DNA of 64,000 nt from Zonotrichia leucophrys gambelii. Lineage: Eukaryota; Chordata; Aves; Passeriformes; Passerellidae. A program made the position numbers and the translations under genes. The notes beneath the pieces were generated by a model. The model worked only from the letters and a program-made list of their open reading frames with translations, made no database searches and was not told the origin of the DNA. The stretch spans positions 127,447,533-127,511,532 of the forward strand of contig NC_088171.1 in assembly GCF_028769735.1 (NCBI RefSeq). Direction: 5' to 3'. Within the stretch, counting starts at the first letter, position 1; each line of letters starts with the position of its first letter. Positions 27,601-39,047 of the stretch are shown in pieces.

Positions 27601-30434
27601 CAAATAATAAATAGTATATAATAACGACGGTTAGCTACAAGGGTTCTCTCCAATGGCAAAATTCACATATTTTCTTTAGAACTGTATGATTTTTTTACAG
27701 AATGCTTTATTTTCCACAAGTGACCTTGCAACACATTGCCATTTAATAATTTAGCTCAACTGCTGAACCATAGCAGCAAAGGTTTCAAAGTGTATTGGTG
27801 CATTGTTTATGTTTGGTTACAAAAAACAAACAGGATCCAGCTGCACTCTGCCAACACATGGCTTGGCCACCTGAATATTGGCTATGCCTGATTAACAGGC
27901 ACACGTGGACACTGGGAGTCATAAAAGAGAGCAGCAAATACAAGGGGAGAACATTTGCTGCATAAACCCATCAAAATCTGCCTTTGTAAAAGACCAAATG
28001 CAAACTGCTGTTATCCTGTTGAAATCTCCCCAAAACCCAGCAGTTAAAGTACCTACAAAACTGAAGATATTTTAGCTCTGCTTTTAGCTAGTTGTAAAAA
28101 ATAAGGATTTTTGCTTCCATCTGTCGGGAAGTTCATATTGATCAGATTGAAGCACTTATGAAACATAAAGTCCTTGTGGGACATCCCAGTGCAGCCTTTT
28201 GCAAGCACTTCCACAGCAGATTGCAAATCACACAATGGGTAAATTCTGACAATGTATTGGTTGTCCGATTTGGATCTAATCCTAAAGAAATATGCCCGAA
28301 TTCACAGAAATACTGTGCACCTGTTTATCCACCCTGAGCATCCCTGCTACTGCTTGCAGATCCCACAAGCCTTGCCTTGCTTTCCTGTATTGCATCAGTA
28401 AATTAGTGACAGGGTTGTCCACAGATAGCAAAACACAGGCTAAACCCTGCCAGGCTCCTAATGGAAAGACACTCAGTTCCACTTTGGCCATAAATGTAAA
28501 TCACAGAGAATAATTCATTAAAAAAAAAAAAAAAGTAACTGCCAAACAACCTTGGAAGCTACTCAATGGCCCTTGCTTTTACAGCAAACATGATCCCAAA
28601 TATCATTTATATATAACTCTCAAACTCCATCCTAATGTAGCATTCATCTCACTTTTGGGAGGGATACACAGCATTTAATTTCAAACCATGTGAGAATTAC
28701 TGAGAGAGCTTTGGAATGTCTGAATAGTAACAACTTTTTTTGCAGCCCTCTTTGCATATACTGCAGTTGTGCACGGCAGGCTCGCTGGCACATCTGGTTT
28801 TATCGCGGTCAGAACTGATTCCTGCAACCAGAGCCTGCAAGGCCAGCAGCACTCCTTCTGCAGCCAAAAACAGAGCAGCCGCTGTTTTCACATGTTCATG
28901 CTGCAAATTACTCTTACTTGCCATCACAAAATCTGCAGCTTTTCATAGTTTTCCTCCAAAGAGATCCACTTATCTAAGTTATCTAAAATATTGTCAGTAC
29001 TATACAAAGGGAAAAGAAAAGGAATTCTCTCTACATAACCCATATGAAAATAGCAGAAAACTTCTATCTACTCCGTAGATATAAATTGATATGTCTAAGC
29101 CTATTTTAAAACTTTACAGATTTTCATTTATATATATGCTTAAGAATATGAGCCCAGTCCTTGCTTTCCCATGGCAACAAAAATAGAATAATGAAATCCA
29201 GGCCTAATGGCACTATAGATTTTCACTCCAGTAAACCTGAAGCTGCATGATTTGTCACTCATGCATTTATCTATATATGGTAAAGTGAGTAAACACCGCA
29301 TAAAATATATTTTGTGCTTCCTCGGTCTTGGACAGATTAGCACAAATTAAATTTCACACTAATCTGCCCATGGTCAGGAGTGCTACATTAGGAGTGAGGG
29401 GGATTCAGCTAATTGTGAAGAATATTTTTCTCTAATAAAATGATCTGTGAATATAGCAAATATGTTCCGGAGGGCTGCCTTTACCAATATGCTCTATCAA
29501 TACCGGATCAATAAATGATGAAGAAGAACATCTATATGCAGAAATATGTCATGTTTGTCAGTATAACTTTAATTTGTTCACCAAATTTGAAATAAGTTTT
29601 CTTCTCACTTTGTATTTTCAGATGGAGTGTTCAATATTCATCATTTAGGTTACACTGCTCAGTTATGTTTGACCACCCGAGTCACATGGCATTTGAATCA
29701 CATAAGTCTGAAGAATACACTGAACTGCCAGAAGAGGGAAGTCCAGGACCAGAAGTTTGTTTCTCTGAGCAAATGCGTAACCTGACATCAGAATATGAAA
29801 ACCCTACATAATACTACCCCCTTTTTAAGCAAAATTTCTGAAACAGGATCATGACAGGCATTGAGGAGATAGTAGCATGAATACTTATGAGTTAACTTCT
29901 ACAACTCCAATGTTGTACTGATTGATTAAAAAATCTGGGTAATTGTTTAAAGAAAATGTTATCTTTCTTAAAAATAACCAACCAGCTCTGGCCAGCCCTG
30001 GCTTTGGCTGAAGGACAAATAAAAGTCCATTAGCACTGCATTAGCACTGGCCATGCAGGAGGCAGTGCTCTTTCTTTAGAGTGAGTAAAGATCCATGGGA
30101 GGCAATGCTGTAAATGCCTGGTGAATGTGAATGTTAATGCTCAGTTACCTCACTCTGATATAGGTCTGTGGATACATCAAGGGTGGTAACAGATAGACGT
30201 CTTGTCACTGGAAGCAATAGAGAAAGGTATCCTGAATTTCACCACAGGGATGAAGGTCTGACTGATGTAAAAATCAGTATGTAAAACATGTCAAGTACAC
30301 TTGAGACAAAATACTTGGAAATATTTGTGCTACATAGTAGGGAAACTGAGATAATATTATACTTCTCTTTGTAGACAGAACTTTGCCACAACAAAACTTC
30401 ATGTTCATTTTTAAGTCAGGTTTCTTTTCTGGCT
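24666..30434. other. Intergenic DNA, no gene recognised
   Basis: AT-rich DNA with A/T homopolymer runs and scattered chance reading frames. No repeat family, RNA gene or exon was recognised. Confidence 0.65.
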
Positions 30435-30690
30435 TTCTTTTCTGTCCCGGTTCCCGGGACAGCGCTGGGCTCCGCCGGGAGCGCTGCGAGCCGCGGGAGC
30501 CGCGCCCGGCAAAGCCCGGGCAGAGGGGATGGATGCTCCGCACAAATGTGTTGGGCAAGACCTCCACCGAGGCACGAGGGACAGACATGTACCCCCCGCT
30601 CCGCTTTTCCCGCTTTTCCCGCTTTTCCCGGCTTTCTTTCCGAGAGGAGTCCGGGCGCCGCTGGCTCCAGCCGTCGCCCCAGACTTTGTC
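30435..30690. promoter_or_regulatory. Isolated CpG-dense block (CpG-island-like)
   Basis: About 250 bp with roughly 30 CpG dinucleotides by eye, in a background where CpG is rare. It includes the palindrome-like CCCGGTTCCCGGG (30447-30459) and four 9-bp CCGCTTTTC-type units (30601-30636). Open frames across it are compositional artefacts. It is followed by an AATAAA at about 30755 and then a very AT-rich stretch (30780-30900). It could be a promoter of an unannotated transcript, or the CpG-rich part of a fairly young LTR or retrocopy; the sequence alone does not decide. Confidence 0.5.
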
Positions 30691-31220
30691 AGTGGTTTAT
30701 CTGTAAAGGAATGTAGAGGTGTAATTGAATCTTTATCCAGCCGTGTTCCACAGAATAAAGGATGACGAGCCAAACACATACATATTGATATAAAATATAA
30801 ATATTTTACATGTTTATATAAAATGTATGTCTTATATATATTTATATATTTTTATATTTGTAGAAAAATATATTTATGCATATTTATATAAAAATTAAGG
30901 ATTTACTATGAAATGAAAATGGTTGGACCAAAATAACTTAGTCTGAAGATTTATTACACTGTATATGTAAGTAGAACTACTAGTGTAGTATAGTGCACAA
31001 TTTCTGAGGCAATATTGGAGCAATTATATGAAAAATAGCAAAAACAAATAGAGAATGCTGTTACTCATCCCATACCCATGTGTGGGCAAATCTCTTTTTC
31101 CCTGCCTTATGAAGTAGCCTTTAGGGGCATCTCCACTTAAGACAGATGTCTCCAAACACATTCCAAGGTATATGTTTGAAGTTAGAACCTGGGACTGGGC
31201 TAGACACTGTCATTAATACA

Positions 31221-31472
31221 TCTCCAAGCCAGCTGTGTCAGATAAGGATCTTTAAATAATTTACCATTATTATCATTTATTGGTTCCTTTATCAGGAACA
31301 CTGATCTTCCTCAGAATGATTAATTTTGCAATTGATGAGTCAGGCAGGTTCCAGCATTCTTCAACACCAAAAGAGAATGAACCCCCTTCTCTATTCACCA
31401 CTGGTAGCTTGGCAAAGAGGATGCTGTTTGAGTTGTGTTACCCCTGCTCCAGGCAGAGCATCCTGCTGCAGA
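31221..31472. repeat. Unidentified dispersed repeat, copy B
   Basis: Second copy of the repeat at 12987-13242, sharing the same ordered landmarks, including the 20-bp block CAGCATTCTTCAACACCAAA and the CTCCAGGCAGAGCATCCTGC block. The two differ by roughly a quarter of positions by eye, so this is an old dispersed family and not a recent duplication. Flanks do not obviously align, so the ends given approximate the element's shared part. Confidence 0.75.
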
Positions 31473-34400
31473 TTCTCAGACAAATCTCAGCTAGAAATCA
31501 TTCACAGGTCTTTTTTATGACCTGCATTGGTGATTGTTCTGCATTGCATAGTGGCTTGTCTTGCAGAGGATGACTGGAAGTGAACTGTGGGGAAACATCA
31601 CACTGGGAAACACTGCTCCTCACCTTCAGGAACAGCTACTTCTTGAGAAAACTATTGCCATCCACTTCAGTTTGGTGCTTAAGTCCTTCTCTATGATTTC
31701 CCCAGCTCCAAATTTTGTTCAGAAATATGGGGTCTCACCAATGAAAACAGTGAGACACTTTTTGATCCTTCCTTTGCATCCAAGAAAGACAGAACAATAA
31801 TTCAACATAGGGTGTATTCACACTGGTTTTCCTTTTCATGCAGGGACGCTGCTCCTTCCAGCACTTCAGTAAGCATTCCAGCTCTGTTCCAGGAAATAAA
31901 ACACAGGTCTAAAATAGCAGTCACTCAGCTTAAGTGATTATCAGAACATTTGCAGGAATCTGATTGCCTTCCAGTTGAATGGATCATATCATAAACCTCC
32001 CTGGGGAATGTTCCCTTTCAACCAGCAATAAAACCATGTTATTGCTCATCTTTTGGTCCACAGAGGAACCACCAGGATACATTCACTGAAGTTTTCTCTC
32101 TCCCTCTTCATGAATGCACACCATTGCTTGCCAATGTTTAGTACTTATCCTTTAAAAGTTCATCCCTTCCCTTTTAAGGACAATACAGTATTATACTGAT
32201 GTGTTAGACAAAGAGACTGGCTGAGTTGGTCACATTTTTCAGCAGCAAGTCCTGCTGAAGTCACTAGATCATGACAAGATGTAGCCTGGAATGCACATTA
32301 AGGTATTAATGGAGTGTGTATGCTTGATATCAAGTTTTCATGCTGAGCTGCACTGGTGTTAATCTAGTTTGATTACAAAGCCTAATGTAAATTCTTAGAC
32401 AGATATTCCATTTTAGCTGAGAAACGAATGCTGACAGTTTACTGCAAGATGACAAATGAATGCTGACATTTTATTCTTACATGTTTATAAATCAGTTTAA
32501 AGGTTAAGAGTCATTAATGCGGACAATCTGAAGAATCTATATACATAAACAAAATATTCATTTTTTGATAACTATGTATGTCCAATGTCATTCACAAAAT
32601 ATATAAGTCAGATTAAAGAATGAAGGGAAAATTGCAAATTTATCAGTATTAGTTTATCTTTTAACTGGAAACTAAATTACCTGATTGATAGGCCTTCTGA
32701 TCAAACCACAATGTACAATATGGGTTGGGGTTTTTTGTCATTTAGTTTAAAAATAAAATATCTACATGACAATTTGTAAGGAATAAAGAATTAACCCCTC
32801 CTTTCCCATATGACCCACAGAGATTAGAAGCATGCCAGTAACTGTACCAATCTTCCAGCCACTCTGGAAAACAGATAATTAGTATGGTTTGTGCTAAGAC
32901 ACATCATAAGAATAATTTACATTCTTATTTTTATTGCACATTTTCCTGATATTACCAGAACTAAGAAATAGTCATGGATTCCTGATCTATTTCCAAGAAA
33001 AGCTCTAAATAGTGCTCTGAGAGAAGCACAAATTCCAGTGGTAGTTTTTAATGGCTGACAAGGGTTGCTATGGGATGAGAAAGGGAGCATGGCAAGTAAA
33101 AATTATATATGGAATTACTAAAACTCTGATGGAGACAGACAGTCTAGATGAGCATGCCCCATGCTCCATGTTATACATATGTACCATGGAGGATATGAGC
33201 ACCTTCTTCATCATATTCTGACATTTTAAAAGTAATATAAAGAGGTTTCTCTGCAAAGGGGAATTCAGGTCAATACCAACTATTAAAAATCTGAAATGAA
33301 ATTGGCTTTGTAAAATACAATCCTGGAACAACTTCTGGATGTGAAAGCACAACAATCTTCAAAGCATTCATGGTTGTTTTTCATGGATAAATGACTTGCA
33401 TAGCACACTTTGTCACATACAATCCAGATCCCAATTGTTTTCCCCATATTTGTGAGATTTTCCTGATAAAAATATGGTATTTTGTATATTTGTTATCCAT
33501 TAGCTAATGAGTCAGTCTTTCAGAGCTAAAATATATGTCTAGAACATTTTAACTTAACATATGCACATATATACATATATAAAAATATATACATTTATAT
33601 ATTTATATCTATTTGTATTGTGTATAAGTATATATATATATGAAGCATTGCACAGAGTACTCATAAAATAGCTATGGTCAAGGAAAGCTGAGAGCTGAGA
33701 GCAGAACTTTGAGAATTCTTTGACTGATTCTTTCAAACAATTTGCTTTAATTTCTCAACATTCTTGAATGCCTGAATCAAAATTGCTCAGAATTGGTTTT
33801 CTGAACACTTTCTGCTTGTTTGTTTTATAAATAACCAACTCAGGAAATGAATACCATTCAAATTCAGAAATCTATTTTATATTAAATAGGAGACGGGCTG
33901 CTTGGCGTTTGTCAGAAAGGTCTTTCCTGAGCTTACTAGTGCAGGACCTGCTTCCCTTCCTCAGAGGAAAGTCAGAAAATGGAACCTGCAGATCAGGTCT
34001 AGGAAATGTTCAGACAGAACATCACTGTTACATGAAAACTTCCACTGCAAAACAGTCAAAGGTCTAAAAACAATTAAAAAAAAAATCCAGAGCATTGCTA
34101 AATGAAATTCACTTTCAAATTCAAGACACTTTTCACTGCCTTCTTCACAGCCCTTTTATGCTTCTCAAGATGCCAGCTGGCATTCAGGCTGTTGTTCGGA
34201 AAAGTTTAGGGGATGAGCTATTGACAGGCAGTCAGTCTTGGTAAGTAAGGCTTTTCATTTTACCTCTACAAGGATGTACTGTTTTTTCTCAGGCAATTGC
34301 AAGAAAGTAATTCAAATGTAAGCCTTTTTCTGAACCCCAGCAATAAAAAATATATTCTACTCTATGCTGAGCTTCACTTTGTCTGACCACTGCATAAGCA

Positions 34401-37308
34401 CCTGCCAAACATAATAAACATTTGCAGTGCAGGTATATCATTACATTTGTCTGCCACAATGGCTTGATCAAATTGACCTCTTGTTATTCAAAAGGCTGAA
34501 CAGACATCTGGAACTGCATGGCAGTATGGCAGGATTGTGCTTTTTGTATTGAAAATATTTCAACCTTCTGAAAATTGTGACATAGAAGATAGAACTGTCA
34601 TCTGGATATGTTTGAAGTTTGTGTCTTGGTTTTTAATGATTATATTTAAATACTCTCCACTGAAATAAAACCAAAATATCATTCATCAAAGATAAATAAC
34701 TTTTAAGCTTAATGTTTAAACTAGATTGTTTGTTCAGGGAGAAAGCATTCACCACCACTAAATTTGGAAAATAGCATAATCTGCATTCACATAATACTTT
34801 ATGTCTAAGGAATAATCTTGTTTTAAACATGCCCACTGCTCAGGATATGAACTGCTCATGGCTGAACCAGTGAGATTTCATTTGTGTGTCAGTGATTATA
34901 TCCCCTAAAGCAAAGCTTCTCTATTTTCTATGTCCTGTATCTACACCTGCACAGCAAATCACATCATATAGCTAGACTGTCCTACTGAATCTGAACCTGA
35001 ATTTCCCAAATGAGCTGCAATTGAGGGGCATTGAGTGGGTCTTAGAATCTTTGATAGTTTCAGAGTAGTGCAGGAAGAAAACATATTTCTTGTGAGTTCC
35101 CACAATTTACATGGACATCATCTAGAAGTTTTCAAATTGTGCAGTATTTCTCAGGTCTTCTTCTAAACAGAGACCAGGATAAGCATCTCATCTCACTTTT
35201 GTTTCTTGAGAAGCATCACTGATTCTTCTGAAAATAAGTTTTAAAAAATACTTTATATAGCTCTGAGGAAAGAAAATGTTTCCAATGATGCCCCAAGAGA
35301 ACTGGAGACCAGCAGATAACTAAAATTGTACCTGAGTGTTCATACACTCAGTAAACTAAAAAGCAGTTCCATACTTTCTTAAAGCACAGTTTTTGCTGAG
35401 AAGAACACAGCTATGGATGGATAAAAAATGATTCTGCCACCCTTCAGATTGGGAAGGCAATGGTCCTGGAACTCTACGAAGCCTTTACTGTCTTAGGAGC
35501 TGGATTTTGAAGTTGTTGTCAGAGAGGACGTGAAGGGGCACATCTTACACAGTCTCATGGGGATTTAAACTGTTGGGCTATGTTGAAGCCATGATGTCTG
35601 CTTTCTTCTTATCTGGGAGCCCTTTAGATGGACAGGACTTCACCAGCTGGGGAATCAGGCCCTAGCAGGCTCTGAGATAAGTTTCTGTAGATGCACCTTG
35701 CTTTAAGAATTGAATTCTTAAGCTGCACCATTAAGAGCACTATCATGTCTGTGATTACCAGTGTCAAGTCCCACAGGCACACAACCTCTCCTTGTTGTAA
35801 ATAACCCTACAGTAGTCCAGGGCAAAATTAAATCTTATGTAGTTCAAACACTGGTTATGCTCTTTTTAGACTCAACAAAATCATCCTCTTGTCAGAAGTC
35901 ATGAACTGTTGTCTAGATGGGATTTCAGCTGTCATACATATTTCAGAGGAGAAAGGAGTCAAAGAATGATGTGACTCCTTTAATGGTAGCAATTGTCTAA
36001 GTAATTGGCCTTTCAACATGTTGAGGTTATTTATTCCAAAACTAGGTGGTTATACAATGGTAGCTGAGCTTGACCCAAAATGCCTGTAAAAGCAAGCTCT
36101 TTCATTGTTTTAAAATTATTTTAATGAATGAGTGCTTATGAAGATGGTAATATTAGGTATGGATTAGGCAAGCTAACAGCAGTTTCTGGAACATATTCTC
36201 TCTGTGATATCAGAAAAATGTGGAGTAACTCCAGCTGCAATTTCAAATAAATTACTTACTCTGTTCTGGTGAAACTGAAAGGAGAATCTAGTCTGATTAA
36301 TGCTAAATGAAAAACAGCATGACTACTTACTGCATCTATTTTCAGTGAAAAATTACTAGATCTATATTCATTCATTTGTAATATAAATGTGGATGGACAG
36401 ATCTTCAGTGTGTTCCTAGTGATTCATGTAGTGCTCAGCTGGTTTTGTTTTCACTGCATTCCTATTAGGTGAGCAGAACTCTGGAACAATTGTTCCAGGC
36501 TAAATTTATATATGTTAAAAATCAATTTCCTCTCTGATGAAAAAGTGATACAAAAATCAAATCAAACTAATTAATTGATTAGGGTCTGAATGAAAATAAA
36601 CAAACCCAACTCTTGGAAAAAAATTACTTCATCTTTACTGAGCCAAAACTGCCTTTCTCCCCAGAAGTACTTCTATATTTTGCCTGATGGGACTTAGAAT
36701 ATGGTGGCAAAGATAGGCTGAGATCCTAGCCTGAATTTAAATTAAAACTTTTCCAAGTTGAACAGTGTAAAGATCTGAAAGTTTTTCTCACCTCACTGCA
36801 AATTATTTTGTATTTTTCCTTATGTACCCTTTTTTTTTTGGCCAAGCTGAAACTGGAACTGGGGGGAAAGAGGGAAAGGAAAAACATGGAGAAAAAGATG
36901 GTGTTACCAAGAATATTGGAGGAGGAAAATTGAAAATGAACTTGAACAGCTTAGTGGGAGACATGGTACTATAGACCTTTCAGGTAACTATAGACTTTGG
37001 CTCTGGAACACACTATTTTCAAACAAAATTATTTTGAAGGCTCTGGAACAATTACTATACATGCAGCCTGTAGGCCTGATGCTGCTTTCAGTTATGCTAC
37101 TGATAGCCCAGAAAGTCTTGCTGGTCCCTGATAGACCTCTTCTGGGCTTCCATCATTGCAACTAACAACACACCTGTGGTTGAAAAAGTACAGACAGAAG
37201 GTCTAAAGATGCATGAAGATGCCCAAGAGAATGAGGACCTGCCAAATAAAGATGAAATGTAGGCAATCTCATAAGATTATGGACAAGATCCAGCTGAAGT
37301 GCACATAA
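31473..37308. other. Intergenic DNA, no gene recognised
   Basis: After copy B of the dispersed repeat; the first few hundred bases could belong to the same element but do not align with copy A's flank. The remainder is AT-rich with no supported gene. Confidence 0.6.
33545..33650. repeat. AT-rich low-complexity tract
   Basis: Degenerate (TA)n, TATATACAT and TTTATAT stretches with no consistent unit; simple-sequence DNA. A similar tract lies at 30780-30900. Confidence 0.85.
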
Positions 37309-37862
37309 GCATAAAATGGTTTGGGTTGGAAGGGACCTTAAAGATCGTCTAGTTCTAATCCTCTTGGCATGGGCAGAGGCACCTCCCACTAGACCTGATG
37401 GCTTAAAGTACAATCCAACCTATCCTTGAACACTTCCAGGGATTGAGCATCCACTGTGAGGATGTGCCAGCACCTCACATACTTCACAGAAAAGAATCTC
37501 TTCCTAATATCTAATCTAAACCAACTTTCATTCAGTTTACCCCTTTTCCTGTCACTGAAGGTCTTGGTATAAAAAGTCTGTCTTTCCTTTAACTCTTTTT
37601 AAGTTTTGGAAGGCCACAACAAGGTCTCCCTGGAGCCTTCTCCCATCTGAACAGCCCCAACTCTCTCAGACTGTCTTTGGAGGAGAGGTGCTCCATCCCT
37701 CTGATCATCTTGGTGGCAGGTGGGGTCTCAGCAGAGCAGAGCAGAGCAGAGCAGAGAGACAAATTCCCCTCCCTTGCCCTGCTGGCCACGCTGCTTTTGA
37801 TGCAGCCCAGAATACAACTGGCTTTCAGGGCTGTGAGTGCACATTGTCAGACCATTGTGTTG
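37309..37862 (-). mobile_element. CR1 LINE 3'-end fragment
   Basis: The plus strand starts with the reverse complement of a CR1 tail (ATAAAATGGTTTGGGTTGGA, then AGGGACCTTAAAGATCGTCT) and continues with CACCTCCCACTAGACCTGAT, CTTCCTAATATCTAATCTAA and GGTGCTCCATCCCTCTGATC, all standard CR1 3' sequence in reverse. It extends to about 37862, where it abuts another CR1 in the opposite orientation. A (CAGAG)n-like run lies inside it at 37732-37758. Confidence 0.93.
37732..37758. repeat. Short (CAGAG)n microsatellite inside a CR1
   Basis: About five CAGAG units within the CR1 fragment at 37309-37862, at a place where CR1 already has an AGAGCAGAG-type phrase, so this is local slippage in the element. 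Confidence 0.85.
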
Positions 37863-37864
37863 AA

Positions 37865-39047
37865 CATAGTGAGGGCTGTGAAAGGCAACAAGCAGAGCTT
37901 CTGCATGTCTATCAGCACCAAAGACTAGAAAAGGAAGTGTGCCAGCTGCTGAACAGGCAAGGGCATAATGAACTTGGTGGTGTGAATGGAGCAGAGGTAC
38001 TCAATTCCTTTTTTGCCTCCATCTTCTCTAGAAAGCCATGAATCACAGAACTCTGAAGCAAGAAATAATTAGTTCTGGTGGGCAAGGATCAGGACAGGGA
38101 ACATTGAAATAAACTGAATGCATTTAAGTCCGTGTGACCTACAGGGAGGTGGTATCTCTGTGAGTCCATTCTTGATTAAGGGCATATGAAGGGTTGTAGT
38201 GACCAGGGGAGAATTCTGAGTACTGAGAGAAAGCAGATGTCATTAGCATCTTCAAAAAGGCATGAAGGAAGGTTCAGCAAAACTACAGGTCAGAGCTCCA
38301 CCTTGATCTTTGGGAAGGTCATAAGCAAATAATCCTGAGAACCATTTCCAGGCAAATAAAAGACTATAAAGTTACTGGGAGTAGTCAGTGTAGATTTATG
38401 AATATGAAATCACGCCTGACCTGAGAGGCTTCTACAATGGAGTGAATAGGGGAAAGCAATGAATTCTATTTATTTGACTTCAGGAAAGCTTTTGACAGTC
38501 TGTCTTAACAACCTGGTAGACGTTCTGATGGAATATGGGCTAGCTAAATGGACAGGGAAGTTGATCCAAAACTGGCTGAATTGCTGGGCTGATAAGGCTG
38601 TGACCAGGAGCATGAAGTTCAGCTGCTGATCAGTCACTAGTGGTGCTCTAAAGGGGTAAATACTGCTGACCATCTTCATCAATGACCTAGATGCTGGCAC
38701 ATCATGCACCTACCACAGATTTGCAGATGATACAAAACTGGGAAGAAAGAGGGTTTGAAAGATTAGGTGCCATTCAGAAGGGTCTGGAAAGGCTGGAGAA
38801 ATGGACCAAGAGCATCTCACAGAGTTGAGCAAAGGAAAATGCAGAGTCCCACTCCTGGAGAAGACCAACCCAGCTGCAGGAATAAATTGCCCAGAAAGGC
38901 TGTACGTCTTTGTCCTGGGAGATATTCAGAAACATAACTGGCCACATCCTTGAGCAAGCTGTCATGGCCGACCCTGCTTGGGCAGGGGTGGGGTTGGACT
39001 GGGCAGTTCCCAGAGGAGCCTGCCAGCCTCAGCATCCTGGGACACTG
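37865..39047 (+). mobile_element. CR1 LINE fragment (RT region to near 3' end)
   Basis: On the plus strand a pre-RT CR1 block reads ELGGVNGAEVLNSFFASIFS (37972-38031), followed by the RT region: a recognisable 'LFDFRKAFDSL' area near 38470, TKLGRK after the 'FADDTK' block near 38725-38750, and a 3' block ending near 39047. Stops and frameshifts are frequent and the part after FADDTK is shortened by deletions. It lies head to head with the CR1 fragment at 37309-37862. The 5' boundary is approximate. Confidence 0.88.

Noticed and set aside
29330..29362. Imperfect palindrome with CAGATTAG and CTAATCTG arms.
   Set aside because: Short arms and no context; not distinguishable from chance.
30274..30779. 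Overlapping 78-122 codon frames on both strands in the CpG-rich block.
   Set aside because: High GC lowers stop frequency; the frames overlap each other on both strands and show no family motifs or codon conservation that I can see.
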